Of a DNA stretch of 64,000 bases, positions 44,644-57,343 are shown one piece after another. Where the stretch lies: contig NC_060027.1 of NCBI RefSeq assembly GCF_021134715.1, positions 1,302,001 through 1,366,000 of the forward strand. The letters run 5' to 3'. Made by a program: the position numbers and the translations under genes. Each line of letters begins with the position of its first letter. Position 1 is the stretch's first letter. The notes beneath the pieces are model-generated. The model made no database searches. It saw nothing but the letters and a program-made list of their open reading frames with translations, and was not told the DNA's origin. The stretch comes from Daphnia pulex (taxonomy: Eukaryota; Arthropoda; Branchiopoda; Diplostraca; Daphniidae).

Positions 44644-46793
44644 ATGGAGATGAAACATATTGCAGCAAAAGACATTAGTCCAGTGGCTTCTTCTGATCAT
44701 CTGGGAAGAAGATCATTGCCAAAAGAAAGTGGGAGAGAGAGCACACTGGGAAACTTGAAAATCATAAGACAGAATGTCAGGAAGAAAAAAGAAGAAAAAC
44801 CTAAGAAACAGCTTGATGGAAAAGCCAAAGGTTTGTGGGATGCTGCCAAAACAAAAACTAACCAAAAGGAAAATAAGAAATCAATGATAGAAGTGTCCCA
44901 GCCAGAAAATCAAAAGTTTGAGGGATTCTTCGAAAACTGTGTACCAGTCACAGATGTAAGGAGTGATGCAGATTGGAGAATGAAATATGAAACATTAAAC
45001 GACAGTTCATTTAAAAGAAAATTCCTGGAAATTCTGCAAGGGAATGAAGTTTCTACTGCAAGTGCAAACAAAATTGAGATGATAGTGTCCTTGCCAGTAT
45101 CCCTAATCTGGATGAAAAGCTGTTGGAAGAATTCTTGTTAAAAGATTCGAATGAAGAATTTCAACAGATGCTGGCATCAAGAGTAACACTACCTGCTTGG
45201 AGCCAAAAAGAAGATGTTCTGAAAGCTGTGAGAGACAATCAAGTTGTAGTTATGTGTGGTGAAACTGGGTGTGGAAAAACCACTCAGATTGGAACTTTTC
45301 TGCTAGACGAGGCCATTGAAACAGGAAGTGGATCAACTTTTCACGCTATCTGTACTCAGCCGAGGAGATTGGCAGCGATATCTGTTGCTCGTCGAGTTGC
45401 TGAAGAACGCAATGAAACCTGTGGCGATTCAACAAGCTCCGTTGGCTATCAGATACGTCTGGAACGCCTTTACCCTCGAGAAAGAGGATCTATTCTATTC
45501 TGCACGACTGGAATTTTAGTCCAGCTTCTGATATCCGATCCATTGTTAGAAAACTACTCCCACATCTTACTAGATGAAGTCCATGAAAGAGACTTATTGA
45601 CCGACTTCATTCTGACCATTGTACGTGATCTACTTCCCAAGCGCCCCAAACTTCGTGTGATTCTTATGAGTGCCACCATTAATTCGGACCTTTTGTCAAC
45701 GTACTTTAATAATTGTCCAGTGCAGGAATTTCCCAGTGCAAGTTTTTTACTTGGAAGATATCCTCAGCGAATTAGTCTATCGATTTCGTTCTACTCGCAG
45801 CAAAAGCGGATCGGATGCTCAATCAAATCAATTGGACCTTGAATACAATCAACTTATGATCCCATTGATAGAAGAAATGGAGGCCAAACACAGCTACCCG
45901 CTCCACGTGTTTAAATCATTACGGAAGCGCTAATCTGAAGAGGCTCCTGAAATATTGATCATGGCGCTGCTCAAACATATTTTTGCGCGGGAAGCTGACG
46001 GAGCGATCCTGATCTTTTTCCCTGGTAATTTCAGTTAAACGTCTAATAAAAATATTTATCTGAATTAATTAAATTGAAATCGAAATATAGGCTGGGAGCA
46101 GATAAAAAGTTTGAACAAACTGTTGCTTAACGACCGACAATTCTCCAGCAGAAAGTTCTTGATCTTTACCCTGCACTCCATGTTGCCTACCTTTAACCAG
46201 CGCCAGGTCTTCGATAAGCCACCCCGTGGAGTTAGAAAATTAATTCTATCAACCAATATTGCCGAAACAAGCCTTACAATCGACGATGTCGTGAGTAGAT
46301 TACTTTATTATTTTCTTGTAAAAATATGATCGTTTGGCATTCATCGTTATTTGTTTACATTCAGGTGTATGTTATCGATTGCGGAAAAGCTAAACTACCA
46401 AATTTTGATTCGCAAACGAAATTGAATACGCTCAATTCCGAATGGATTACTTTGGCTAACGGTTCCCAACGCAAAGGGCGCGCGCGCGCTGGTCGAACCG
46501 AGAATTTGCTATAAACTATACAGCCGTGGACGTGAGTCGACTTTCCCTCCTCATCCAATACCAGAAATCAAGAGGACGCGGTTAGAAGAGCTCATACTAC
46601 GAGTAAAAATCCTCAAACTTGGTTGGGTGGAAGGTTTCCTTCGCAAAGTACCCGAACCGCCTGACGACTGCACTGTTAAAATCAGTCTTGAACTTCTTCA
46701 CGAACTTGGGGCCCTAGATGACGCCGAGTGCCTTACTGCTGTATCCGTGATTCCTAAAAGCGTCTCGTCTGAACGAATTCGTTCTAATTTCCA
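44644..46793 (+). pseudogene. DHX36-like DEAH-box RNA helicase pseudogene
   Basis: Three exons, about 44644..46023, 46091..46289 and 46366..46793. Helicase motifs are easy to read: GETGCGKTTQ (I), TQPRRLAA (Ia), DEVHERD (II), SATIN (III), ILSTNIAETSLTIDDV (V), QRKGRARAGR (VI), followed by the HA2 region. GWEQIKSLNKLLL fits DHX36 (RHAU), which unwinds G-quadruplex RNA. Defects: a frame change near 45075-45085; a second near 45735, just before FPVQVFYLEDIL; TAA at 45931-45933 inside an otherwise conserved stretch; and a frame loss at a GC-repeat in motif VI (~46475-46500). The last exon is spliced in phase toward 46915 and a kinesin-light-chain fragment. Confidence 0.72.
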
Positions 46794-46914
46794 GGTAAAA
46801 TCCCCATTGAATTGCGTATTTGTTTAATATTGTTTGAAGATTAATTTTTTAGTCTAGTTTTTATTTACAATTTTGTTTGCAATAACTTTAATTCTACTTA
46901 AATTTCATAAACAG

Positions 46915-47523
<609 letters not shown>

Positions 47524-47542
47524 CTTCAACCAACGCCACTCA

Positions 47543-48580
47543 GACTCCCTCTCTCTCTCTCTCTCTCTCAAGGCATACAGGAAGGAAAGCAGGCATTAAG
47601 AGACTTTTGCTAGCTGAGATTGTTCTTCACGTCCACGCAGCACGTTCGTGGTGGTTTGTGTACAAGCGCAGGAGGGTCAAAGATATAGATAAAAAGAAAG
47701 AAAGAAAAAAGAAACCATTTGAAATATAGGGAAAGACAGGAAAGAAGGAGAAGGGAAACGTACACACACACCGACAACAGTTTCTCTATATAAAATGGGT
47801 CCGGGAATGGTTAGATAAATATACCTTCAGAGAGAGAGAGAGAAAGAATATAAGAGGAAGTAGCCTCCTGACTTGATGGTACAGAAACAGCAATCGGAAG
47901 CGGCTGTTGTCCAGAAACTAATAGATCCTATCGTCCATCCGCCTCCGCCTCCTCCTCCCCCCTAGAGCCTACTACTCTCCTAGCTCCTTTCTATATACAC
48001 TTGCACTGGCTGTATTCTCTTCTTGACCCTGATGCCGTCATGGGTCTTTCCCTGGCCGTCCAGGGGCTCCCTGTTCCTTTATTCCATTTTCTTCCCTTTT
48101 TTTTCTGTCTTGTTTTATCCCGCATCATTTCCACCTGATTCTCGTCTGCTCCTTTTACTTACTGACATATCTTTTCTTAGCCATTTAGCTCGTCCAAAAA
48201 GTATTCCAGCTTTTCTGTCCCTTTTCCCCAGAAAAGCTTTTGTCTACTTTTTTTTCTTCCTTCTCTCGATCAACTCCGGTAGATCACCCCTCGCTAACAC
48301 CGGGCTCTCTCGGTGAACGTTAGGGAGACGATGAACTACGGGATTTCCAGGAGAAAATGATCCTGCCAACCCGTGCCCCCCCCCCCATACATATACACAA
48401 AGTAGTATTCCGTATCCGTAGTAACTATAGTCCAACTCTGAGCAGTGCTGCTGCTCCTCTCGATTCGAATACTGGAATATAAGGAGGGAACCAGAGGGGG
48501 AGATTGTATCATAGCACACTCTGGGGACGCGTGGGAGATCCTCTTTTTTGTTTTTTTCTCTCGATCAACTCCGGTGATCA
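47543..48580. other. Simple-sequence region with a short direct repeat
   Basis: A CT microsatellite at about 47543-47570, purine-rich stretches near 47690-47750 and a C-run at about 48376-48385. The 19-mer TCTCTCGATCAACTCCGGT occurs at ~48261-48282 and again at ~48557-48576, the second copy abutting repeat copy 4. No gene seen. Confidence 0.5.
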
Positions 48581-48803
48581 ACAGACCCTCTTAGACAGTG
48601 CTAGCATTAATCATGAAGCTGTTGATGCACGATACTTTGTTTGACCTGTTTAACTTTTATCTTTGTGCAGATTCAAGGACAGAGCCAGCCATCTTAATCA
48701 CTTGATATGCCAATTTTGCTTGTGCCGGTGTTGTCTATGTCCTCAGCAGCGATCTCATCACTATCATCAGTAACTTGGGTAATGATTTTCGTTACTTTAA
48801 TTA
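48577..48803 (+). repeat. Dispersed repeat, fragment copy 4
   Basis: Internal piece only of the ~1-kb repeat. It matches 35195-35415 of copy 3 with only a few differences, much closer than either is to copies 1 and 2. It is flanked on the left by the duplicated 19-mer ending ACTCCGGT. Confidence 0.8.
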
Positions 48804-49763
48804 CGCTCACTTGGCTTCTTTCCGTTTTGAACACCTTTATTGCCTTCTTTAAATTTTTCGCGCTTTTGACCCTATAACTTTAATTTATACCACGAAGCCT
48901 GCCGAAAAGCCACTTTGTCATCTCTTGCGATTCAAGACATATAATACAAAACATTAACATAACTGGAATTGGTTTTGTATTTTTTCTTGTTGTTGCACAT
49001 TACAAAAAAATAATTCAGAATTATTTTAAGAAAATGGCAGGCTAATTTAAATTTTCCAACTTGCAAAAATAATGAATATGTGAGATAGGCACGGGCACGG
49101 CAGCAGAGTAATAGATAACATTATAATATTAAATTACATACATGATATATGATATATTATCTTTTATCTATTACATTAATATATAATATAAATCCGATAT
49201 TATCAGACTTCTGAGTCATCCTGAATCCTAATAATAAATTTAATAATCCGGATGAGTGGATGAAGACATAAAGTTAAGTTTAAGTTTAAACCAGAGTTAT
49301 AGAATACGGTATATAGTATTAGTATAGTATTCTATCTGATTCTATATATCTGTTTAAACGTTTAAACTGGTCGCTCTGGTTTAAACGGTTTAAACAATGA
49401 AATTGTGACATGCAGATAGCAGCATCGTTAATCTAAAATCTGGCAATGTTGAAAACCATTTTATTCTATTATCAGTCACGATCCACACGAAGTGTCAAAG
49501 TTAAGTCTTGGTGGTCTTCTGTATATGGTCTTCCATATCCAACACGGCGATAACTTCAGTGTGCACTATTTGTCACAACTGCTTTCTGCATAGTATTAAT
49601 CAGTTTTTAACGTTTGTTTAAAAGTCTTCAAACTGTGATCACTCATCATTTTATTCTTCATAAGTCCCGCAGGTAACGTTTCTCTCCTAATTTTAAAATT
49701 TGCACGTGTCAAGCGGTGTCAAGGGAATTTTTTTCTCTTTTTTGTTTAGTCCCGTGTCTCAAA
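48804..49763. other. AT-rich region with a hairpin-forming segment
   Basis: No gene. GTTTAAACCAGAG at about 49284-49296 and CTCTGGTTTAAAC at about 49374-49386 are inverted repeats enclosing an ATAGAATAC/GTATTCTAT pair, a possible small MITE. It is followed by the importin-like gene's 5' region. Confidence 0.5.
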
Positions 49764-50821
49764 ATGCCAAAAAAGTCTGCAGCCAACATGAGCATTGAGG
49801 ACATAGTTAATGGTAGGATAATATATCAGTGTGGCAGATTTGTTCTTGTGTGTAGCTTACATTCTCATGTAAATCTTTATCTTGTAGGTATCAACAGTCG
49901 TGATGAAAACAAGGAGTTAACTGCAACCAAAGCTGTTTGGAAATCAATCAAAGTTGAAATGACGAGCCACTTCATCATTACCAATACCAATCTATTTGTT
50001 ATTCCCAAGCTGATTGAATTTCTCAGTCGTGTCAACAAGTATGTGGTGTTTTTAACTGGGTTTACAAACATTGCCTCATGACATTTTTATGTTTTAGCTC
50101 TGCTCTTCAGTCAGCGTCCATCAGAGCTCTCGCCGAAATTGGGGGTGCCAATGCTGATCTGACCAAAGCTGTCGTGAGTGCTGGGGCTATAACCAAATTC
50201 ATTTATTTATTAGATTCACCTCATCCGGCTGTTGTAAAGAGAGCTGGCTCTGAACTCTCTGTAATGGCTTCTTATATTCAAGAGTTACGGGAAGAAATCA
50301 TCGAGTCGTTGCTTACGTTGATTCAGCCCGACACGTCAGTAAGTTCATTTTCAAATTCACCTTTATGAACATTTAAAAATTGATTTCATTATTAGGTTAA
50401 ATTATTGCGCTCCGTAACCTATACTTTGGAGAACATTTGTCTTAATATAATTGACAGTCCACCCGCCGTCCTTCTTCCCGCCCTGGCCCACCTCATCAAC
50501 AGCAACGATGAACAAATTATCGTTCTAGCTTGCAAGGCTCTTATGCACATCTTAAAACGATTTCAACAAGTTCATCAAGTTGTCGACGCCGGAGTCGTCC
50601 CTCGGCTCGTTGAGCTGTTAGGGTACAACAAAGTGGCCGTCATCATCCCCACTCTGGAGTCAATCCGCAAGATCGTTAATGGCGATGTTGTTCAAACCAA
50701 ATCCGTCCTGGCTGCTGGTGCCTTCACGTTTCTGGGCAAGTTGCTTGTTCATCCCAACAGGGTTGTCGTCCAGTTGGCGGCTAAATTAGTTGCCGCCATT
50801 CATATTCAATTCGCTGCCTAA
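49764..50821 (+). CDS. Short importin-alpha-like ARM-repeat protein
   Basis: Exons 49764..49812, 49888..50038, 50098..50338 and 50396..50821 splice in phase with GT-AG ends and give 288 aa with no disruption. MSIEDIVNGINSRDENKELTATKAVWKS matches the segment that in importin alpha follows the IBB domain. The ARM repeats follow (SALQSASIRALAEIGGANAD, TKAVVSAGAITKFIYLL, QVVDAGVVPRLVELLG, SVLAAGAFTFLGKLL). Importin alpha (about 520 aa, 10 ARMs) carries NLS cargo with importin beta. This protein lacks the IBB domain, has only five or six ARMs, and lacks most Trp/Asn NLS-binding positions, so classical cargo import is unlikely. It may be a divergent lineage-specific paralog, for instance germline-specific, or a competitor. 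Confidence 0.72.
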
Positions 50822-51320
50822 TCTGAAGCGGTAAGACGTTAACTGATTCGTTTTTATGGCTTGTTTTTTCGTTTTATTTCGATGATTACCACAACTGTTC
50901 TCATTCAGTGTTTGTGTCGACAATTTTACTATAACTGAGATTAAAGAAGTCAAAGAAAGTAATTTTGAATTTTGAAAAAAGTTTTCTTTATTTTGATTTA
51001 ATCTATGGTTTTATTTATTTCGACAGTTTTCCAATGAAGTTTTCAAGTTGGCGCCATCGACATCGTAGAGTGGCAATTAAGAATTCAACATCCAGTCATC
51101 TATTCCTAGCCCGCCGAAGAGGGTTTCTCATTCTTAATGTTTTAATCTAAAATTCTTCTATCTGCCTTTACAACGGTCGATGTATATTTTCTTCATTTCA
51201 CGCTATCCTAATCATGAGTTTACCATTTCTTTAATATTTTCTTTGTAAAATTGTGTTTAATTGAAAGTTTCCATTTGCCTTTCATTTATGTCTATGCACG
51301 ACAGGCTGTATTGTTGTTTA
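50822..51320. other. Non-coding region after the importin-like gene
   Basis: 3'UTR and spacer; no gene seen. Confidence 0.4.
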
Positions 51321-51740
51321 GACTGTATTGTTGTCGAATGCTACACCAAAGCGCCCAAATACTGCACTGCAACCTACGCTACCCCAGCTTACACCACCCG
51401 ACACCACCAAGGCACCGGAGTACTCCACCCCAACTTAGGCTCCACCTAGCCAAACCTAGCCACTACACCGTAGCCCCCAAATACTAAACCGACAAGGCCG
51501 AATATCACACAACCACGTTTGCTGCTCCAGTCTACTACACAGAGGAATCTATGTATTACTCTGCCCCAAGCTTCAAGCTAGGTGTTTACTGCATCACCCA
51601 TGCCCAGGAGTTTTACACTATAACCTACGCTGCCCCCAGCTACTACACTGAGGCTCCCACCATATCACTGCATACGCTGCTCCGACCTACTACACCGGAG
51701 CCCCGAAGCACTACTCTCCACCTAGTCACTACATAATTAA
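51321..51740 (+). pseudogene. Degraded Tyr/Thr-rich YYTEAP repeat protein gene
   Basis: Repeated units such as CTATYATPAYTT, TTTFAAPVYYTEE, YYSAPSF and YTITYAAPSYYTEAP appear in different frames, interrupted by stops (for example after VAPKY at ~51485). The order and composition match a secreted Tyr-rich structural protein of the same family as the fragment at 40258. No intact frame exceeds ~80 codons, so it is dead. Confidence 0.68.
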
Positions 51741-53273
51741 TAAGGCAATCCCCAATTTTACTACAAAGACCTAATTACTAGAGCCAAAATTTCTATTTTA
51801 TTTAATTATGTTTAAATGTGGCGGTTATAATCACTGGGAATGGATTGTTAATCTATTATGAAAAAATAAATATTTTTATATTTTAAATGTGGGTTAACTG
51901 TCTTGTAAGACTTGTATTAATAGGTGCCAATTTGACCGCTAGAGTGCTGTGTACCGGCTAGGTTTAAAGAAGGGGATGGGGGGGGGGAGTTACACTAAGG
52001 GGATATAGCTCGAACGCCGGCCTAGCAGCTAAGTAGGCCATGCTCGTGTCTAATTTGTTATCGCTTAAAACCCTTTTAAAAACCCTTGCATTTACGTCCA
52101 TTAAATATCTCTCTCGTAACATAATGAAAGTGGTGCTTCGTCTACAACTGTAAGTGTCAGTTACATGTGCACGCTATGTAGCTACGTCGTGTTCGAACAT
52201 AGATCTGTATTTAGTTGGTTTCACTACTTGCAAAATGCGAAAATGGCCATCGAAACCGTCAAAACCCAAGACACTTCCAAAAATCTTTGGCTTCTTTTGA
52301 CTTGGACGTCTTTCACCATCAAAGAAATTACGTACGCTTTTTCAAACCACTTTCCTTACACTCGTGTACGTAACGATACTGAAATCTTTCTTTCTTTTAT
52401 TTTGCAGCAGTCAAGATATTTTACCTCAACCCAGTTTAGCTTTTATTGATGCCAGTCTTCTCATTTTCTAAGAATATGTAACACTCTTAAAGAAAGTAGG
52501 AGCTGTGATTCTATGAACATTTCAATGTTTCGCTTTTCTTGGCTGATGGAAAATCCAGCTGTGGAGACGACTACAGAGATGTGGAGACGCCAGTAAACAT
52601 GATGCAATACGCGGAAAATACCATATCAGCCTTTTTTCCATTCATGTTTACACTGAGTCACTGTGTATGACAAATAATCCCCCTGAAGGACAAACTTTAA
52701 GTAGACGACAATAACATCTTTTGTTTTGGTCCAGCTAGTAGGTGAAATTGTGCTCTCAACTGCTTATTACCTTTCGCCATGCCATTTTTGGCGACCTCTG
52801 CAGTTTGTGTAGGTACTACAATATACCGTACCGAAATCTTTGCGTATCGTTGAAATACCAAACAAAACATTGACAGTTCTTTTACACCTGCAGGCTGCAG
52901 CTTAGGCGAATGGGGTGATCCCTTGGGTTTGTTCTCAAGACAATTTAGAGAATGTTGTTCTGGTTGTTCTTATATGCCTGTTTTGGTTCTCCTGACTTCA
53001 GATGTATTTCGGTGTCCATGGTCTACGACAGGTAAACAAAACTCGTCTCGATTTTCGATTTCTTTTCGTCTTTCATTTTCGTTTTAGTTATTTTATTTGG
53101 TTTTGCCTTGGCTGTTTTTCACGATATTTCACGGTTTCGTTTCCCAAATCCAAGTTGTCACATTAACATTTATTCAATTATCTTTATGGTTAGTTTGTTG
53201 TTTGTTGCAAAAGGAAACTGCACAAGCCAAGTTTTTTTCGTCGATATTAGTTTGAATTGGCTACTTTCACGAA
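51741..53273. other. Intergenic region upstream of the SEC14-like pair
   Basis: No supported gene. A 94-codon frame at about 52165-52449 has no recognisable features and I do not call it. A G-run is at about 51978-51987. Confidence 0.4.
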
Positions 53274-55050
53274 ATGAATCTCGGTCAGCTCAACGATGCC
53301 CAGAGAGGTCTTTTTAAAACAGGTATATAATTCGCATCCTCTTGTTTTCCTCCTTATAAGTTAGGGCGTTCTAATGGGAGAATATTAGAAGGCAATCTTA
53401 ACAAACCCGTTTCGTCACTGCGATTTTATGTCGAATAAGTTCTGTCAGAAACCGGAACTTTGTCGTTTTTTAATTCTAAGATTCTAATTTCTAAGATTGC
53501 ACAATTACGTGTATTTTCTCTCTCGTTCACCAACAGTTTCGCGAGGCGGTCAAAGACTGCAAATTACCCGACTCGGACGACACCTACCTTCTGAGATGGC
53601 TCATTGGTATGATTCACAAAATGTTCCTTTCTTTCAAATAAATCTAAATCGGAAAAAGTCGGAAAAATGCTCCGTGATGTAAGTATTTACAGAACAATCC
53701 ATTATCTAAATTGCTTTTACGATTCTACTGATAAATTTTGACGTTATTAGGCGATGGAATGGCGCCATCAGCATAAAATCAATACGCTGCTGGACGACTT
53801 CACTCCTCCGGAGGTGTTGGCCAAGTATTTCTCAGCTGGATACACTGGCGTAGACAAGCTGAATAGCAGCTTGTTGATCACTCGATTCGGAGCAATGGAC
53901 CTGAAGGGCATGTTGCTATCAGCCAAAAAGAGAGATTATCTAATGACCGTGGTGGAAGTGGTGGAGAGAGGCATCAGGGCAGCTCAGAATAACCCAACCA
54001 AATTCAAGCGATCCCCCGATTCCATCTTCCAGATGACCGTCATTTTCGACATGGCCGGATTCTCAATGCGTCACATTACGTTCAAGCCAGGTATTCAATC
54101 GGCCAGTAATAGTAATCCGAAAATCTATATCATGTTATGATTTAATATTGTAGTAGCCGTGGAGACTACCCTTCAGTTGCTCCAGATATCCGAGTCGAAA
54201 TACCCGGAACTACTCCGCTGCGTATTTGTCATCAACGCTCCAAAGATTTTTGCCATCCTCTACTCGATGATGAAACCTTTCATGCACGAGAAGACCAAAA
54301 ACAAGGTTCAAATCTACAGTCACGATTCGTCCATATGGAAAGCCGCTCTTTGGCGGAAATCGATCCCGACCAGTTACCCGTTTGCTACGGGGGAACCATG
54401 ACCGATCCCGATGGAAATCTAAACTGCGTGACAAAAGTAATTTCTTTTCCAGTCAAAAGTGTCAATTATTTGCTAATAATAAAATTTGCGATGCAGGTCG
54501 GTATGGGCGGAGAAGTTCCACGATCTTACTACCTCGATGTCAAGCCTGATCCGACCAATAAGAAAACTTTTACCATATCCAGGGGATCCAAAGAGCAATT
54601 GGAGATCCAAATTAAACAAGCCGGAGCAATCCTGAAGTATACCGCCTTTAAATTACATTTAGCCACTCACTATCAATTGAAAAAGAGACTATTTTACTTT
54701 CCTGTATTGAAGATGGGATTTTTATACGGAAGAAGGAGATCTAGCATTTGCTGTGTACAGGAAAAAAGGCAACGAATTGATTCCGATCGTTTCTCACGAC
54801 CGGATAGATTGTGACGTATCACCGGAAGAGGGAGAAATTCGGTGCGATTACAGTGGTGTCTGTAAGTTCATATCTATCAAGCGATTGCTTCTGTTGGCTA
54901 CATTTAGTTTTTAATTCCCGATTTCTTTTGCCCGAAACAGATGTAGTCGAATTCGACAACAGCTACAGCTACTTCCGCTCAAAGAAGATTTGGTTTTCCA
55001 TCACGGTTTATAACGAACGAATAGAGAACACGGAACCGTTTCAACCTTAA
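53274..55050 (+). pseudogene. SEC14-like lipid-transfer protein, upstream tandem copy (damaged)
   Basis: Same eight-exon plan as the intact gene at 55548: 53274..53322, 53537..53606, ~53640..53678, 53751..54090, 54157..54436, 54497..54636, 54713..54861 and 54941..55050. Exons 2, 4, 6 and 7 have exactly the same lengths as in the sister copy. It encodes a CRAL-TRIO domain (MEWRHQHKINTLLDD..., DMAGFSMRHITFKP, VFVINAPKIF) and a C-terminal GOLD domain (DNSYSYFRSKKIWFSIT). Defects: one extra nt in exon 1, no acceptor for exon 3, one A missing in exon 3 (about 53666), and one T missing in exon 5 (about 54350, near KAALW). Two are homopolymer contractions, so some could be consensus errors. The lost acceptor is not. 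Confidence 0.68.
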
Positions 55051-55547
55051 AGCTAAAATACTCGATTGCTTTTAATTAAAGAATTGTAGAAAAATGTGGA
55101 GTACATGAAATCCGCGTTCTTACTTACTTCGAACTCGCACACAAAAAATCAAAAAGGATATTACTGATGAGATAGTAAGATTTGAAAAAAACCGGATTTT
55201 CAAGATGGGATACGAGTCTTTTAGTGGGTCAAACTAACAGCTGCCGCATTCAGGTGTTTTCTTGCTCTAATATTTTCGATCATCAGTAAAACAGGAAATT
55301 GAAATGTTGAGCTCAGTCTGTAGTGCGCTTTCCCTCTTTCTAGACGTCTTCGACGTGCGTTGCTCGTGCCAAGTGTTTGCGCAGGCCTTGATTGTTGATT
55401 GTTAAGCGACATTTATCCTGGGATTCCGTCGCCAATTTTTGACCATTTACCGCTGCTGCTGTTGTCACTGAGGCGCTGCTGCCATCATTAAACTTCGTTC
55501 TTTAAAGTTGATTAATTCCTGCCACAGTTAACTGTTTCATTCCCGAA
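55051..55547. other. Spacer between the tandem SEC14-like genes
   Basis: About 500 nt holding the 3' end of the upstream copy and the promoter/5'UTR of the intact copy. No other feature seen. Confidence 0.45.
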
Positions 55548-57343
55548 ATGGATCTTGGCCAGCTAAACGATGACCAGAAGGCGGTTTTGAAACAGGTATT
55601 TTCGTGATATAGTTTCTCTTCCTTATTTGTCGGATCTGGGTCAAACGTCCGTGTCTATATGTTCAAACTGATTATTTAAAAACATGTGTGTGGCGGATTG
55701 TGTATAGATATTGCGTTAACTAACTTTCTATGCTGATTTATTTCCCTCGTTTTACCAATAGTTTCGCGAGGCGGTCAAGGACTGCACACCCCCGCACTCG
55801 GACGATGTTTACCTGTTGCGCTGGCTAATCGGTAACTGTATGAATGACAAATATTAATGACACAGTTACATATTTATTGCTCTATTTGCAGCTCGTGATT
55901 TTGATTTGGCCAAATCTGAAAGGATGTTCCGGAATGTAAGTGCAAATAAAAACAATAAAGACTTAATTAAACCTTTTTAACTAACAATCTAATTTATATA
56001 CTTCCTTGTCTCACAACCAGTCAATGGAATGGCGTCGCAAGTACAAAATCGAGACGCTGGAAGAAGACTATAAAACGCCTGAAGTTTTGACCAAGTACTA
56101 CTCCGCCGGCCACGTAGGCGTGGACAAGCTCAGCAGTTACCTGATGGTGGTGCGATACGGAGCGACGGATTTAAAGGGCATTCTGCAATCGGTCAAGAAG
56201 AAGGACTACGTGATGCACGTCATCGAACTGGTGGAGAGGGGCATCAGAACTGTTCGAAATAATCAAGCAAAATACAAGCGACGCCCCGACGCCATCAACC
56301 AGGCTTGCGTTATCATGGACATGGCCGGATTCTCAATGCGCCACATTACCTACAAACCAGGTATTTTTTACATTGTTGCAGTTCAAGTTTTGAATAACGG
56401 CTATAATTTTTGTTTTTGATAATTTGCTTAGCTCTGGAAACCGCTCTGCAATTAGTCCAGTTTTACGAGGCCAACTACCCGGAATTTCTTCGTCGTGTCT
56501 TTGTCATCAACGCACCCAAGATTTTTTCGCTCCTCTACTCGATGATCAAACCGTTCATGCACGAGAAGACCAGGAATAAAGTTCAGATTTACAGCTACGA
56601 TTCCGCCCAGTGGCAAGCAGCTCTTTTGGAAGACATTGATCCTGAAGAGTTGCCTGCTTGCTACGGCGGAACTAAGACCGATCCCGACGGAAATCCTAAC
56701 TGCGTTACCATGGTGATTCCTCCTCAGTTTCCTGATATTTGAACAAATTACAAATTGTCATGCTAAATAATTCATTTTATATGAATTACAGGTCAACATG
56801 GGAGGAGAAGTTCCGCGATCCTATTATCTAAACAGCAGACCTGATACGAACTACAAAAAGTATTTGTCGATTGCTAACGGATCCAAGGAGCAATTACAAT
56901 TTCAAGTTAAGGACGCTAATACCCTCCTAAAGTATGTACTTGAACAAGTCCTTTCAGTAAATAACTGAGTGGTGTGTTAACATCTATTACCTCTGCTCCT
57001 ATGCAGATGGGACTTCCAATCAGAAGAGGGTGACATTGGATTCACCGTGTACCGGAAGAAAAGCGGCGAATTGATTCCTGTCGTCCCTTATGACCGAGTC
57101 GATTGTCAAATGTCACCGGAAGAAGGAGAAATTCATTGTGAATACGCTGGCCACTGTAAGGATAAAGCTATAGTTTTTAAGGTTTTTTTTTCGTTTTACT
57201 ATGAAATGAACACAATGGTATCTCTTAAATTGCTTTCAGATGTGCTGGAATTCGACAACAGCTTCAGCTACTTCCGTTCAAAGAAAATTTGGTATTCGAT
57301 TACGATGGAGTCGAGCAAAGTGGTCTGTGAGAACGGCAACTAA
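55548..57343 (+). CDS. SEC14-like protein with CRAL-TRIO and GOLD domains
   Basis: Exons 55548..55595, 55762..55831, 55892..55935, 56021..56360, 56432..56712, 56792..56931, 57007..57155 and 57240..57343 are all GT-AG and in phase, giving 391 aa, the usual length for animal SEC14-like 1-4 proteins. The order is CRAL-TRIO N (LGQLNDDQKAVLKQFREAVK, DVYLLRWLIARDFDL), the CRAL-TRIO lipid-binding fold (DMAGFSMRHITYKP, YPEFLRRVFVINAPKIFSLL, KVQIYSYDS, LPACYGGTKTDPDGNP), then a GOLD beta-sandwich (WDFQSEEGDIGFTVYRK, NSFSYFRSKKIWYSIT). The family binds hydrophobic ligands such as phosphatidylinositol, squalene or tocopherol and moves them between membranes. It is a tandem duplicate of the damaged copy upstream and clearly the functional one. 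Confidence 0.92.

Noticed and set aside
52165..52449. 94-codon open frame before the SEC14-like pair
   Set aside because: No domain, signal or splice context recognised; consistent with chance.
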